Of a stretch of 64,000 bases of DNA, positions 27,340-36,398 are shown piece after piece. Source of the DNA: JANMCE01 sp963791625 (GTDB taxonomy: Bacteria; Actinomycetota; Acidimicrobiia; Acidimicrobiales; Ilumatobacteraceae); the NCBI GenBank assembly GCA_963791625.1, contig CAWBTA010000001.1:1-64000 (forward strand), read 5' to 3'. Under the pieces are notes generated by a model. It did no database searches, was not told the origin of the DNA, and worked only from the letters and a program-made list of their open reading frames with translations. Position 1 is the stretch's first letter, and each line of letters starts with the position of its first letter. Position numbers and translations under genes: made by a program.

Positions 27340-28374
27340 TCAGCCGTGCACGTAGGTGGACATCAGCGGGCCAGCCTGCTCGGCGCCCAGCATGAACCGG
27401 CCCACCCTGTCGAGTTCGGCGCCCAGCGTGGGCACCAGCAGACCGTCGCGCACCGCTCGCCCGGCGGCACCGGCCCGCGATTCGCAGCCCAGTTTTTCCA
27501 ATACATGGTCCACGTGGGTGGTGACGGTGCGGATGCTGACGCCCAGGTCATGGGCGATGCGGCGATTGCTGTCGCCCAACGCGATGTGGGTGAGAACCGT
27601 GATTTCGCGCGAGGTCAGGTGAGCGGGAAGGCTGACCGGGGCAGCTACCAGTTCGGCCGCCGGACCCTGCTCGGTGGTCGTGGTGGTCAGATGCATGCGG
27701 TACCACTGGGTGTCGTCGGTAGCCAAGAAGCGCATCGAGGCGACCCCCGATCGCAGGAAGGCTCCGGCCAGGCGGCGCAGTTCCTTTGGATCGACCGGCA
27801 AGCGGGTTGTCGATTGCACGATGGCTCCGCTGGGATCGAAGAGCACAGTGGACCCGCGGTGGTGCGTTGGCCCGCCGAGGTGGGCGTCCACCATGTCGCT
27901 GAGGTGCGGCGAAAGCTCGGCCACCAGCCACCGATCGTCACTGTCGAAGTGGTGGCGGCGGGCTGAACTGGCATGCAACATGCCCGAGTAGCGTCCGTCG
28001 GGGGATGTCAGCGCGGCGGACAATCCGTCGTCGAAACCGGCAGGGCCGAGGACTTCTTGAAAATGCCAACTTTGGCGAAAGTCGACGTGCGTGTCGTCGC
28101 CATCGATGCTGAGCGGACGCTGCTCCGAGCGGACAAGGCCAAACAGTTCGGCATCCATCATGCCGACGCATAAATGGTTGGACACGGTGCCGCTGTAGCC
28201 GTGCGAGATCAGCGAAACATGTTCGTGATGGGTGCGGTCCCAGCCAACGAGCTGCACAGCATCGGCCCGCAAGGACACCGCTAGCGCCTGTACCAGTTCG
28301 TCGAACGACTGGGCGGTTGGGGCGCGACCGATGATGTCAGTGAGCGATGCAGAGGTTGTTCGATCAGAGGTCAT
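27340..28374 (-). CDS. LuxR-family regulator divergent from the amide operon
   Basis: 344 residues. Residues about 20-170 look like a GAF-type sensor (SFDELVQALAVSLRADAVQL, LISHGYSGTVSNHLC). A linker domain follows, and residues about 265-325 form the LuxR HTH: LTSREITVLTHIALGDSNRR, then IAHDLGVSIRTVTTHVDHVL. GGGAGGA precedes ATG 28374. It is divergent from the Liv transporter and dimethylformamidase operon, with 120 nt between starts, so it is the likely regulator of amide use. The ligand is unknown. Confidence 0.85.
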   Translation of the reverse strand: MTSDRTTSASLTDIIGRAPTAQSFDELVQALAVSLRADAVQLVGWDRTHHEHVSLISHGYSGTVSNHLCVGMMDAELFGLVRSEQRPLSIDGDDTHVDFRQSWHFQEVLGPAGFDDGLSAALTSPDGRYSGMLHASSARRHHFDSDDRWLVAELSPHLSDMVDAHLGGPTHHRGSTVLFDPSGAIVQSTTRLPVDPKELRRLAGAFLRSGVASMRFLATDDTQWYRMHLTTTTTEQGPAAELVAAPVSLPAHLTSREITVLTHIALGDSNRRIAHDLGVSIRTVTTHVDHVLEKLGCESRAGAAGRAVRDGLLVPTLGAELDRVGRFMLGAEQAGPLMSTYVHG

Positions 28375-28494
28375 GCGTCCTCCCGTGGGCAAATGATACT
28401 TCAGGTAGCTCGACCCCATTGTCTACGCAAATCGACGTATTGAGGTACGCCGCCGGGGCGCTTCACGATGGGGAGAACATATTGAAGGGGAGCA

Positions 28495-29808
28495 ATGTCT
28501 ACAAAAATCAACCGTCGAACCCTTGGGGTATTTGGTCTCCTCGCCGCGATGGCGCTCGTCGCCGGCGCCTGTGGCAGCAGCGGTGCCGCCAAGGAATCGA
28601 CCAACACCTCCGCGGCGGCGGCCACACCCACCAGCAACCCTATCTTGATCGGTATGCCGTTGAACCAGAGCGGCCCAGTCGGCGTCGCCGATCACAAGGA
28701 CTTCCAGAACGGCGCCACGATGGCCGTGGAAGAGATCAATGCTGCTGGCGGTGTGAAGGGCCGTCCGCTGAAGTTGGAGATTGTCGACCAGGACATCTTG
28801 TCGCCCGAGGGCATTACCGCCGGCTTCCAGGCGCTTGCCGACAAGAAAGTCAACGCGATTATCTCGCCCTTCGTCATCATTCCTCCGCCGGGTATGGAAG
28901 CCGCAGCTGCGTATGGTGCCCCTTATCTGAACGGCAACACGTCGATCGACGGGTTGAACCTGGTGAAGAGCAATCCCGCCAAGTACGGCAACATCTTCTC
29001 GCTCGATGGGCCAGAGACCTTCTACGGCACTGGCCTCATCAAGTATCTCGAGCAGCTCAAGACAGCGGGCTGGGCACCAACGAACAACAAGATTCACATC
29101 ATCCAGGGCGAGATCAACTACACCAAGGTCATTTCGGAAGCCACGCAGCAGGGGATTAAGGACTCCGGTGGAGCCTGGGAATTGGCCAAGGTCAGCGAAA
29201 TCCAATCCGGTATCCAAGACTGGGCGCCGGTCATTCAAGACATCAAGGACACCGGTGCTGGCTTCGTGATGGTGGACCACTGGGTGGCCGCCGAACTGGC
29301 CGCCTTTGCCCAGCAGTACTCGGCCAGCCCCATGAAGAACTCGCTGGTCTACCTGCAATACGGTCCGTCACAGCCCGAGTTCCTCGACCTGTCGAAGGGC
29401 GCAGCCGAGGGTCTGATCTGGGGCACAGTCTATGGCGTGTACGCCGACAAGCAGGGCCAAGCCTTCCGCAAGGCCTACACGGCGAAGTACCCAGGAACCA
29501 TGGGCGTCGTGTACACGGGCGGCGGCTACGACGCCGTGCACATTCTGGCCAAGGCATGGGCAACAGCTGACCCCGGCGATCACAAGGCTTCATCGGCCGC
29601 GATCCGCGCACTGACCTACCGAGGCGTGAACGGGTTCTACCAGTTCAACAACGCCAACCAGGCCCCACTTTTGTACCCCGAGGAGACCAGCAAAATCGAC
29701 GAGGCTCAAGCACACCTGATCTTCCAGGTGCAAAATGGCAAGCACGTCATCATCTTGCCCGACGCCGTTGCAGAGGCGAAGTTCAAGCCGACGCCGTGGA
29801 TGAAGTAG
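28495..29808 (+). CDS. Liv-type ABC transporter substrate-binding lipoprotein
   Basis: 437 residues. A lipoprotein signal peptide ends in LVAGAC, then a Ser/Thr/Ala linker, then a two-lobed branched-chain-amino-acid/amide-binding fold: ILIGMPLNQSGPVGVADHKD, AVEEINAAGGVKGRPLKLEI and TGGGYDAVHILAKAWATAD. Homologues bind amino acids, amides or urea. Because the operon ends in a dimethylformamidase, a small N-alkyl amide is the probable ligand (inference). The next gene overlaps by 13 nt. GGGGAG lies upstream of the start. Confidence 0.9.
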   Translation: MSTKINRRTLGVFGLLAAMALVAGACGSSGAAKESTNTSAAAATPTSNPILIGMPLNQSGPVGVADHKDFQNGATMAVEEINAAGGVKGRPLKLEIVDQDILSPEGITAGFQALADKKVNAIISPFVIIPPPGMEAAAAYGAPYLNGNTSIDGLNLVKSNPAKYGNIFSLDGPETFYGTGLIKYLEQLKTAGWAPTNNKIHIIQGEINYTKVISEATQQGIKDSGGAWELAKVSEIQSGIQDWAPVIQDIKDTGAGFVMVDHWVAAELAAFAQQYSASPMKNSLVYLQYGPSQPEFLDLSKGAAEGLIWGTVYGVYADKQGQAFRKAYTAKYPGTMGVVYTGGGYDAVHILAKAWATADPGDHKASSAAIRALTYRGVNGFYQFNNANQAPLLYPEETSKIDEAQAHLIFQVQNGKHVIILPDAVAEAKFKPTPWMK

Positions 29809-30563
29809 GCGCCGGGTCGTCCGACGCCGAAGTGCTCGAATGTCGCGACGTGTCGTTGCGTTTCGGGCCCGTGTCTGTGCTGAACGGTGTCAGCCTTCAG
29901 GTTCGCCCGGGCGAGGTCATCGGAGTTGCTGGACCCAACGGGGCCGGTAAAACGAGCTTGCTCGAAGTGCTGGCCGGCCGCTACCGACCCTACGAAGGGT
30001 CGGTGCGGCTGGGCGGTGCCGATGTCACCGACATTGCCGTGCATCATCGGGCCCGGCAGGGCATCGGGCGGCTTTATCAGCGCCCGGTCGTGCCAACGAA
30101 CCTGACCGTTCGCCAGGCGTTCGAAAGTGCTCGGCGGGCCTACCGTCCTCGGCCCACGGCGCACCAGCTGGATTGGGCCCGCGATCTGGTGGGTCTGCAC
30201 GTCAGTGACGATCAGATGTGCGGAACGCTGGAAACGCTCGACCGGCGGCGTTTGTTGCTGGCCTGCGTGTTGGTTCGTCGACCGCGGGTGTTGCTGCTCG
30301 ACGAGCCGGCATCGGGCCTTACTAGCTCCGAAATCGACGAACTCGAACTTTTGATTCGGCGGGTCAGCATGGAACACGGCATCGCCGCAATCGTGATTGA
30401 ACACCGTCTCGAACTGCTGGCGGCGGTTGCAACACGGGTTTTGGTTCTGCACCTTGGGACGGTCATCGCCCATGCAACGCCCGACGAGGTCTTCGACGAT
30501 CCCGCGGTGCGAGCGGTTTACTTCGATCATGTCGCGGCCGAGGTTGGCGTGCATGACAGCTGA
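29796..30563 (+). CDS. LivG-like ABC ATPase with a degenerate signature motif
   Basis: 255 residues. Walker A GPNGAGKTS, Walker B RVLLLDEPASGLT and switch His in IVIEHRLE are intact. The ABC signature, normally LSxGxxRRL, reads LETLDRRRLLLA, so Ser and Gly are lost. In the expected heterodimer with the LivF-like protein, one of the two ATP sites would be non-canonical. GTG 29796 starts inside the binding-protein gene; start choice rests on frame and overlap. The gene overlaps the next one by 11 nt. Confidence 0.85.
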   Translation: MDEVGAGSSDAEVLECRDVSLRFGPVSVLNGVSLQVRPGEVIGVAGPNGAGKTSLLEVLAGRYRPYEGSVRLGGADVTDIAVHHRARQGIGRLYQRPVVPTNLTVRQAFESARRAYRPRPTAHQLDWARDLVGLHVSDDQMCGTLETLDRRRLLLACVLVRRPRVLLLDEPASGLTSSEIDELELLIRRVSMEHGIAAIVIEHRLELLAAVATRVLVLHLGTVIAHATPDEVFDDPAVRAVYFDHVAAEVGVHDS

Positions 30564-31272
30564 ACCAGTTCTACAGCTGAAGGGATTCTCCGCTGGCTAT
30601 GGCCCCTTGCGGGTTTTGCACGATGTTGACTTCACGGTGAACGAAGCCGAGCGAATCGGCATCGTTGGGTTGAACGGCCACGGCAAGTCCACGCTGCTCA
30701 ACGGCATCGCCGGACTCACCGGTTGGCAATCGGGCAGCGTGTTGCTTCGCGGGCGCGAAATCGGCGGCCAACGCAGCCAAGGACCCGGCCGCTACACGCA
30801 CAAGATCGTGCGCCGTGGCTTGGCCATCGTTCCCCAGGGAGACGCCATCTTCCCCGGCTTATCCGTTCGTCAGAACCTGGATTCAGGTGCCCGCACCCGA
30901 GCTTCATGGCGCGATCGGGCCAACGGCCGCGATCGCATCGTGTCTCTGTTTCCGAACCTGGCCGAGTTGATGGAGCGGCCGGTCGGCGTGCTGTCCGGAG
31001 GCGAACGGCGCATGGTGTCGGTTGGCCGCGCCCTGATGACCGAAGCCGATGTGTATCTGATCGACGAGCCCTCAATCGGACTGGCTCCGGGTATCGCCCG
31101 AAACCTGGTGCAGCGGCTACTCGACGTCGAGGTTGGTCGCGGGGCAATGATAATCGCCGAGCAGAACATGGCCCTTTTAGAGGGGCGGGTCGACCGCACG
31201 CTCGGCATGTACGCGGGCGAACTCAAGGGTGGGACCGATGTGCTCTTTGGCCTGCCAGCGGTCACACGGTAG
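30553..31272 (+). CDS. LivF-like ABC ATPase
   Basis: 239 residues, all ATPase motifs present: Walker A GLNGHGKST, signature VLSGGERRMVSVGRAL, Walker B VYLIDEPSIGLAP and H-loop region IIAEQNMA. It pairs with the preceding LivG-like subunit in a branched-chain/amide importer. The ATG overlaps the previous gene end; the permease gene starts 14 nt after its stop. Confidence 0.9.
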   Translation: MTAEPVLQLKGFSAGYGPLRVLHDVDFTVNEAERIGIVGLNGHGKSTLLNGIAGLTGWQSGSVLLRGREIGGQRSQGPGRYTHKIVRRGLAIVPQGDAIFPGLSVRQNLDSGARTRASWRDRANGRDRIVSLFPNLAELMERPVGVLSGGERRMVSVGRALMTEADVYLIDEPSIGLAPGIARNLVQRLLDVEVGRGAMIIAEQNMALLEGRVDRTLGMYAGELKGGTDVLFGLPAVTR

Positions 31273-31286
31273 GGACGAGACGCGGT

Positions 31287-32162
31287 ATGGACTTGACCCT
31301 CGTCTTTTCAGCGCTCGCCCTCGCTGCGATGTATGGCCTAATGGCCATCGGCACGTCGCTCACCTGGTCGAGTCTGGGAATGCTGAACCTCGCCGGAGCA
31401 TTTACGTTCGCCGGTGCCGGTTACGGCGCCTTTCGCGTCTCGGAATCGATCAGTGACAACCCGGCGGTCGTGCTGATCGGCGGGCTAGTGTCGGGTGCGA
31501 TCATCGGGGTGGTCGTCGCATTGCTTGCGTTCGTGCCCATTCACGACAAACCGAGCTTTGCTCAGAGATCGCTGATCGTCACCCTGGCCATCAACCTGAC
31601 TGGTACACAGCTCCTGCTGGCCTGGTACGGGCCCAAAGCCAAGAGCTTGCCACCCATCTTCGGCCGACAGCCGCTGAACATTCTGGGTGCAACTATCGGC
31701 CGCGACCGAGCGGGTGCCGTGGTCGTAGCGGTGGTGGTGTTGGCAGCAGTCGTGCTCTGGGCCGGTCACTCGCGACGAGGCCTGCAAATGCTGGCGATGA
31801 TGCAAGACCCGCAGGGTGCGGCCATGGTGGGTGTCAGCGTGCGAGCGACGGCAATCGGGGTGCTGGCGCTCAGCGGTGCCCTCGTCGGATTGTCAGCGGT
31901 GTTGCTGTCCCAGACGTTCTTCGTGGCACCCACCGCTGGATTTCAGCCGTTCGTTCGCGGTCTGGTGATCGCCTTGCTCGGTGGACTCGGCTCGATTCGC
32001 GGGGCGATGGCAGCGGCGCTGGCGGTGGGCATCGCCGAGGCGTTGACAGCTCGACATCTCGGTGGGCAATACGTGCTGATCGTCATCTATTTGCTCGTCA
32101 TCGTGGTTCTCACGGTCCGGCCTCGTGGACTGGGAGGGCTGCTCGATGAAACTCGCGAATGA
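31287..32162 (+). CDS. LivH-like ABC permease
   Basis: 291 residues with about eight hydrophobic segments. Family features include GLMAIGTSLTWSSLGMLNLA at the N-terminus, the cytoplasmic coupling region GHSRRGLQMLAMMQDPQGAAMVGV, and a C-terminal ALLGGLGSIRGAMAAALAVG. It forms the transmembrane channel with LivM. The end overlaps the livM start by 17 nt. Confidence 0.9.
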   Translation: MDLTLVFSALALAAMYGLMAIGTSLTWSSLGMLNLAGAFTFAGAGYGAFRVSESISDNPAVVLIGGLVSGAIIGVVVALLAFVPIHDKPSFAQRSLIVTLAINLTGTQLLLAWYGPKAKSLPPIFGRQPLNILGATIGRDRAGAVVVAVVVLAAVVLWAGHSRRGLQMLAMMQDPQGAAMVGVSVRATAIGVLALSGALVGLSAVLLSQTFFVAPTAGFQPFVRGLVIALLGGLGSIRGAMAAALAVGIAEALTARHLGGQYVLIVIYLLVIVVLTVRPRGLGGLLDETRE

Positions 32163-33671
32163 AGCTGCGCAGCGAACGATCGGCCGACGCCGCCTCGTCC
32201 CACGCTGGCCGGTATCCGAGGGCGTTCGTACCCGCACGCGGTACCCGTTCACAAAAAAACGTGTCCTGCATCTAGACGGACGGGCTAACCCCAAGACGCT
32301 GCAGCACGAGTTGGCCATGACCGACAAGCGCCCAGCGTTGTGGGTGGTGGGCCTCATGGCGATCGCGGTCGTTCCGCAATTGTCGGGCAGCACCCGGTTC
32401 CTTACGGTCGTGACCACGTTTGCGATTTTGCCTCGGTGAATCTGATGTGGTCGCTTGTTATCGACACGGCTGGGTTGCTGTCGCTCGCCACACTGGCCGT
32501 GGTCGGCGCTGGTGCCTACATTGCATCGTGGCTTTCTATCGATCATGGATTGCCCTGGTGGCTGTTCATGCTGGTGGGCGGACTCACCGGACTGGCGATG
32601 GGCTTCGTGCTGGCGCTGCCAGCCCGCCGGATGGATGGCATGTACTTTGCCCTGCTCACCATGGGTGTGGCAGAACTGTGCCGGGTCTATGTGCAGCAAT
32701 CGGAAACGTTCGGTCGTAAGGCTGGCGGAGCGCTGTTCGGCGCAGACTCGTTTATACCCGCGAATTGGGCGGGCAGGCTCGCTGGGGCACGACTCGGAGC
32801 GATCACTGCCGTCGTGTTGCTGTTAGCGGCCTTGGCCGTGTACCGAGCGGTCGGCGGTGAACGCCTGGGTCTGTTGCTGGCGACCGCTCGCGACGACGAA
32901 GCATTCGCCGAGGCCATCGGCATCGACTACTTCCGCGCCCGCCTCGAGGTGTTCCTGATCTCGTCGGCCGCGCTCGGTGTTATCGGTGGGGTCTATGCCT
33001 CGGTGAACCGCGGCGCGGGGCCGAGCCTGTTCAGCCTTGACCAGATGTTGCTGCTGTTGGCGATGATCGTGATCGGCGGCGCTGGGCGCGCCGAGGGTGC
33101 GGTTGTCGGTACCCTCATCGTGACCTTTCTCGACGATTGGTTTGTCGGCTGGGGAGCCAAGCGCATCGTCCTGATCGGCGCGTTAATGCTGGCCTTGGCG
33201 TTGTTCAGCCGAGGTGGACTCTTCGGAATCAAGTCACAGTTCCGCGACTTCAGGGAGCGGACACGAAGCGAACGGCGCGCTCGACGCTCCGAGAAGAGAG
33301 GACTCGTGCTCCCGGAAGAAGCAATCGATATCCGCGACAAGGACCTGATTGTCTGGCGTCGCTTCGACAAGCGGACACGTGACCACCTGATCACCTTGGT
33401 GTCGCCCGAACTGATTGAAGAACATCGCCGCCAGCCGCTCGGGCAACACTCGGCCGACCTGGAACGGATTTTGCTCTACTTCCGTAAGGGGCCACTCGCG
33501 GACAAGTACGCCGTGTTCGCCAAGGTCCCGTTTGCCGAGTACCAGGTCGTGGCCATCTCTGGTCGGGTGGGCGTTCCCCCGCGACTGGTCGACGATCAGA
33601 GTTATCCGACAGTCGAAGAGGCATATCACGCGGTGTTCCTACGCCGAATCAACGACCTGCTGAGTTCCTGA
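32146..33671 (+). CDS. LivM-like permease with C-terminal dimethylformamidase small-subunit domain (one frameshift)
   Basis: About 508 residues. Residues 1-95 are in one frame; the rest follow a -1 shift at 32430, where one extra G gives AILASVNLMWSLV. The permease core reads TAGLLSLATLAVVGAGAY, RMDGMYFALLTMGVAELC and GGAGRAEGAVVGTLIV, ending near GGLFGIKSQF. After a basic linker (RTRSERRARRSEKR) comes a 125-residue soluble domain: DKDLIVWRRFDKRTRDHLI, ELIEEHRRQPLGQHSADLER and EEAYHAVFLRRINDLLSS. To my recollection these match the small (alpha) subunit of N,N-dimethylformamidase, which normally is a separate gene. No stop separates the two. An internal GTG at 33306 could also yield a free small subunit. 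The large subunit starts 9 nt after the stop. Confidence 0.8.
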
Positions 33672-33680
33672 GGTGACGCA

Positions 33681-35984
33681 ATGGCACGAGTGAGAATTAG
33701 CGGCTACACGAACCGTATGAGCGTCGGACCTGGCGAGAGCATCGACTTTATGCTCTCCGTCGAGAACGCCTCCGAAGCACAGCTCGACCTGGTGCGGCTC
33801 GTCCATGGCGATGAACACCCCGATGGCCCCGGATTTGTCGAAGAGGAAACAGCAAGCGCGCTGTCGGGCACGTATCCCGTGAAGCGTCAGTTTTCGCCGG
33901 TTGGTGCCTATGCCGAAGTCGCCGACGCCAGTGGGCTGCTGAACGGACACAAGCCGTTCACCATGTATGCATTCATCCACCCCACGACCCTGCATCACGG
34001 GCGACAGGTCGTGCTCGGAGCCTGGTCGGTTCGCGAATCGGTCGGTTATGCATTGGGTATCGACGCCCGTGGCCACCTAGCGTTTTGGACCGGCGATGGC
34101 CACGACGTCGACGAGGTCGCGTCCGACACCGAACTTGTCGATCGGCGCTGGTATTTCGTTGCGGTGTCGCACGACCCCGAAAGCGGTCAGACTCTGCTCG
34201 CCTACCGTGATGTCACCAACTCTTTCAATGGCCTCACCGGCCCCGCCACGCCGTTCTCGGCCGGATCTGCGGTGAGCCAGAAGTTGCGGGTGCGCGCCGG
34301 TGCGCCCGTCAGCCCCTTTCGATGGGCTGCGGCGACCGATCAGGCTCCGTCGCGTGGCACGTTCGCAGCCCAGTTGTTCAACGGCAAGATCGACCGCTGC
34401 GGTGTGTTGGGCACGGCCATCGACGCCGCTGGCCTCGATAAACTGCAACTCGCCGGCGGTGCGCTGCGGGATGATTCCGTCGCTGCGTGGGACACCACGG
34501 CGGGGTACGGCCCCGATGGCATTGGCAACACCATCGTCGACCTAGGCCCCAATGGGCTGCATGCAGTCGGCGTCAACAAGCCGGTTCGGGCGATGACAGG
34601 GTGGAACTGGAGTGGCCACTACCAGGACTTTCGCGGCGCCCCAACCGAATACGGGGGCGTGGCGTTTCACGACGATGCGATCACCGATTCACAATGGCAG
34701 CCAACCGTGTCGTTTGCCGTTCCCTCGGGGCTTCGCAGCGGGGTCTATGCGGCTCGGGTTCGGGCGGGTGGTCGCCACGATCACATCCCGTTCATCATCC
34801 GTCCGGCAAGTCCAACGGCGTCCATCGCGTTCGTGATCCCCACGTTCAGCTACCTGGCCTATGCCAACGAGGCCTTAACGTTCGCAGTCCCGGTGGGTCA
34901 AGCCATCGGCGGACACCCGGCGGTGATCGACCAGGACCTTGTGGACCTGTTCGAACTCGGCGAGTTCGGCAAGTCGACCTACGAACTGCACTCCGACGGC
35001 GAAGGCGTCTGCTACACGTCCGGTCTGCGGCCCATCATGAACTACCGGCCGTGTCACCGCTCGGCGACCATTGGTTCCACCTGGCAGTTCGGGCGTGACT
35101 TGTCGCTGATCGCATGGCTCGACGCCAAGGGCTTCAGGTATGACGTGATCACCGACCACGATGTCCATGCCGGTGGGGCAGATGCGCTGTCGGGCTACAA
35201 GGCCGTACTGACCGGCTCGCACCCCGAGTATCACACCGAGCGAACCCTCGATGCGTTCGAGGGTTTCGTCACCTCGGGCGGCCGGCTGATGTACATGGGA
35301 GGCAACGGCTTCTACTGGGTTGTGTCGTTCAGCGACGACGACTCGAACGTGATGGAAGTGCGCAAAGGCGAGGCCGGCATGCGCGCCTGGCAGACCCGTC
35401 CGGGCGAGCAGCACCACGCCACGTCGGGTGAACGCGGTGGGCTGTGGCGCCTGCGCGGCCGCCCTCCGCAGAAGCTCACAGGGGTGGGTTTCACCACCCA
35501 GGGCTTCGACGAATGCACATTCTACGAGCGGATGCCCGACAGCTTCCACAAGTCGGTGGCCTGGATCTTCGACGGCGTTCCCGATGGGGTCATTGGCGAC
35601 TTTGGGCTGGCCCACGGGGGTGCCGCGGGCCTGGAAACCGAGCGGTACGACCTGACCCTGGGCACGCCGCCGCACACAATGTTGCTGGCCTCGTCGGCAC
35701 CGTTCAGTGACAACTACGCCTTCGTTCACGAAGACATCTTGTTCAACCACGCCGGTTTGGCGGGAAGTCAGGAGTACCGGGTCCGTGCCGACATGACCTA
35801 CTTCACCGCGCCCAACGGTGGTGCCGTGTTCAGCACCGGATCTATTGCTTGGATGAGTTCGTTGCCGTGCTTTGGCTTCGACAACAACGTGTCCACCCTG
35901 ACCGGCAACGTGCTGCGGGCCTTCGCCAGCGCCGACGATCTGCCGGGCGGCCAGTGGGTCGAAGACGAGAAGTTGTGGCGCTAA
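33681..35984 (+). CDS. dmfA2: N,N-dimethylformamidase large (beta) subunit
   Basis: 767 residues, full length for the family. The N-terminal part has a LamG/concanavalin-like domain (about 80-260: KPFTMYAFIHPTTLHHGRQV, RWYFVAVSHDPESGQ). The C-terminal catalytic part contains FVIPTFSYLAYANEAL, SDGEGVCYTSGLRPIMNYRP and TSGGRLMYMGGNGFYWVV. DMFase hydrolyses dimethylformamide to dimethylamine and formate using a mononuclear iron held by two Tyr and a Glu. Tyr394, Tyr434 and Glu516 lie at spacings like those ligands, which is tentative. It follows the LivM fusion by 9 nt in an operon with an amide-type importer. The natural substrate may be another small N-substituted amide. Confidence 0.85.
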   Translation: MARVRISGYTNRMSVGPGESIDFMLSVENASEAQLDLVRLVHGDEHPDGPGFVEEETASALSGTYPVKRQFSPVGAYAEVADASGLLNGHKPFTMYAFIHPTTLHHGRQVVLGAWSVRESVGYALGIDARGHLAFWTGDGHDVDEVASDTELVDRRWYFVAVSHDPESGQTLLAYRDVTNSFNGLTGPATPFSAGSAVSQKLRVRAGAPVSPFRWAAATDQAPSRGTFAAQLFNGKIDRCGVLGTAIDAAGLDKLQLAGGALRDDSVAAWDTTAGYGPDGIGNTIVDLGPNGLHAVGVNKPVRAMTGWNWSGHYQDFRGAPTEYGGVAFHDDAITDSQWQPTVSFAVPSGLRSGVYAARVRAGGRHDHIPFIIRPASPTASIAFVIPTFSYLAYANEALTFAVPVGQAIGGHPAVIDQDLVDLFELGEFGKSTYELHSDGEGVCYTSGLRPIMNYRPCHRSATIGSTWQFGRDLSLIAWLDAKGFRYDVITDHDVHAGGADALSGYKAVLTGSHPEYHTERTLDAFEGFVTSGGRLMYMGGNGFYWVVSFSDDDSNVMEVRKGEAGMRAWQTRPGEQHHATSGERGGLWRLRGRPPQKLTGVGFTTQGFDECTFYERMPDSFHKSVAWIFDGVPDGVIGDFGLAHGGAAGLETERYDLTLGTPPHTMLLASSAPFSDNYAFVHEDILFNHAGLAGSQEYRVRADMTYFTAPNGGAVFSTGSIAWMSSLPCFGFDNNVSTLTGNVLRAFASADDLPGGQWVEDEKLWR

Positions 35985-35989
35985 CTCTC

Positions 35990-36300
35990 TGAGGGTGAGC
36001 CGCCCGATCGAGATGTGTGACCAGGAAAAGAACGCGCCACCGAGGCAGCCGAAGTCGATCCCGCCAAGCCTGAGTCGGAAACACGTTGGAGATAGGTGTT
36101 CGTTCCCCGAACGGGGAATCGGGCTCCGAACATCCACGATGCCCGGTGAGAGCCGCATGATCATCGTGGTTGCCATCAACGAACCAAAGCTGAACTCCAT
36201 GTTGCGCGAGGACCGCGTCGACATCGTCAACGAAGTGCCCGCCTCCGGTGATGAAAGGGAAGTACCCGATTTGTGCCACCTCTGCCTCTGACCCCTTTAC
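35990..36300 (-). pseudogene. Metallophosphoesterase remnant
   Basis: On the minus strand QIGYFPF, then GGGHFVDDVDAVLAQHGVQL and WFVDGNHDDHAAL recall the core of calcineurin-like phosphoesterases (normally QLGDFGFW and DGNHD). In another frame come a short piece around GERTPISNVF and GIDFGCLGGAFF, matching the later FGALGGA segment of that family. The metal-binding Asp of the GD motif is Tyr, and the frame is broken twice. The gene at 39037 shows the intact version of the same segments. Confidence 0.55.
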
Positions 36301-36398
36301 TTCTGTGAGGCAGCAACTGGTTACACCCCTCCCCATTTGTCAGGTTCAACTCTCCATACCCCTCCCCTTCTGTGTGGTGCATCAGCTAGGGTGGTCAC

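Noticed and set aside
28495..31272. A branched-chain amino acid importer as the only reading of the Liv genes
   Set aside because: The continuous overlap with dimethylformamidase genes makes an amide ligand more likely, though amino acids cannot be excluded.
34875..36230. A 451-codon minus-strand frame opposite the dimethylformamidase gene
   Set aside because: It is antisense to a conserved gene. Only its first part, beyond 35990, resembles a phosphoesterase remnant, which is annotated separately.
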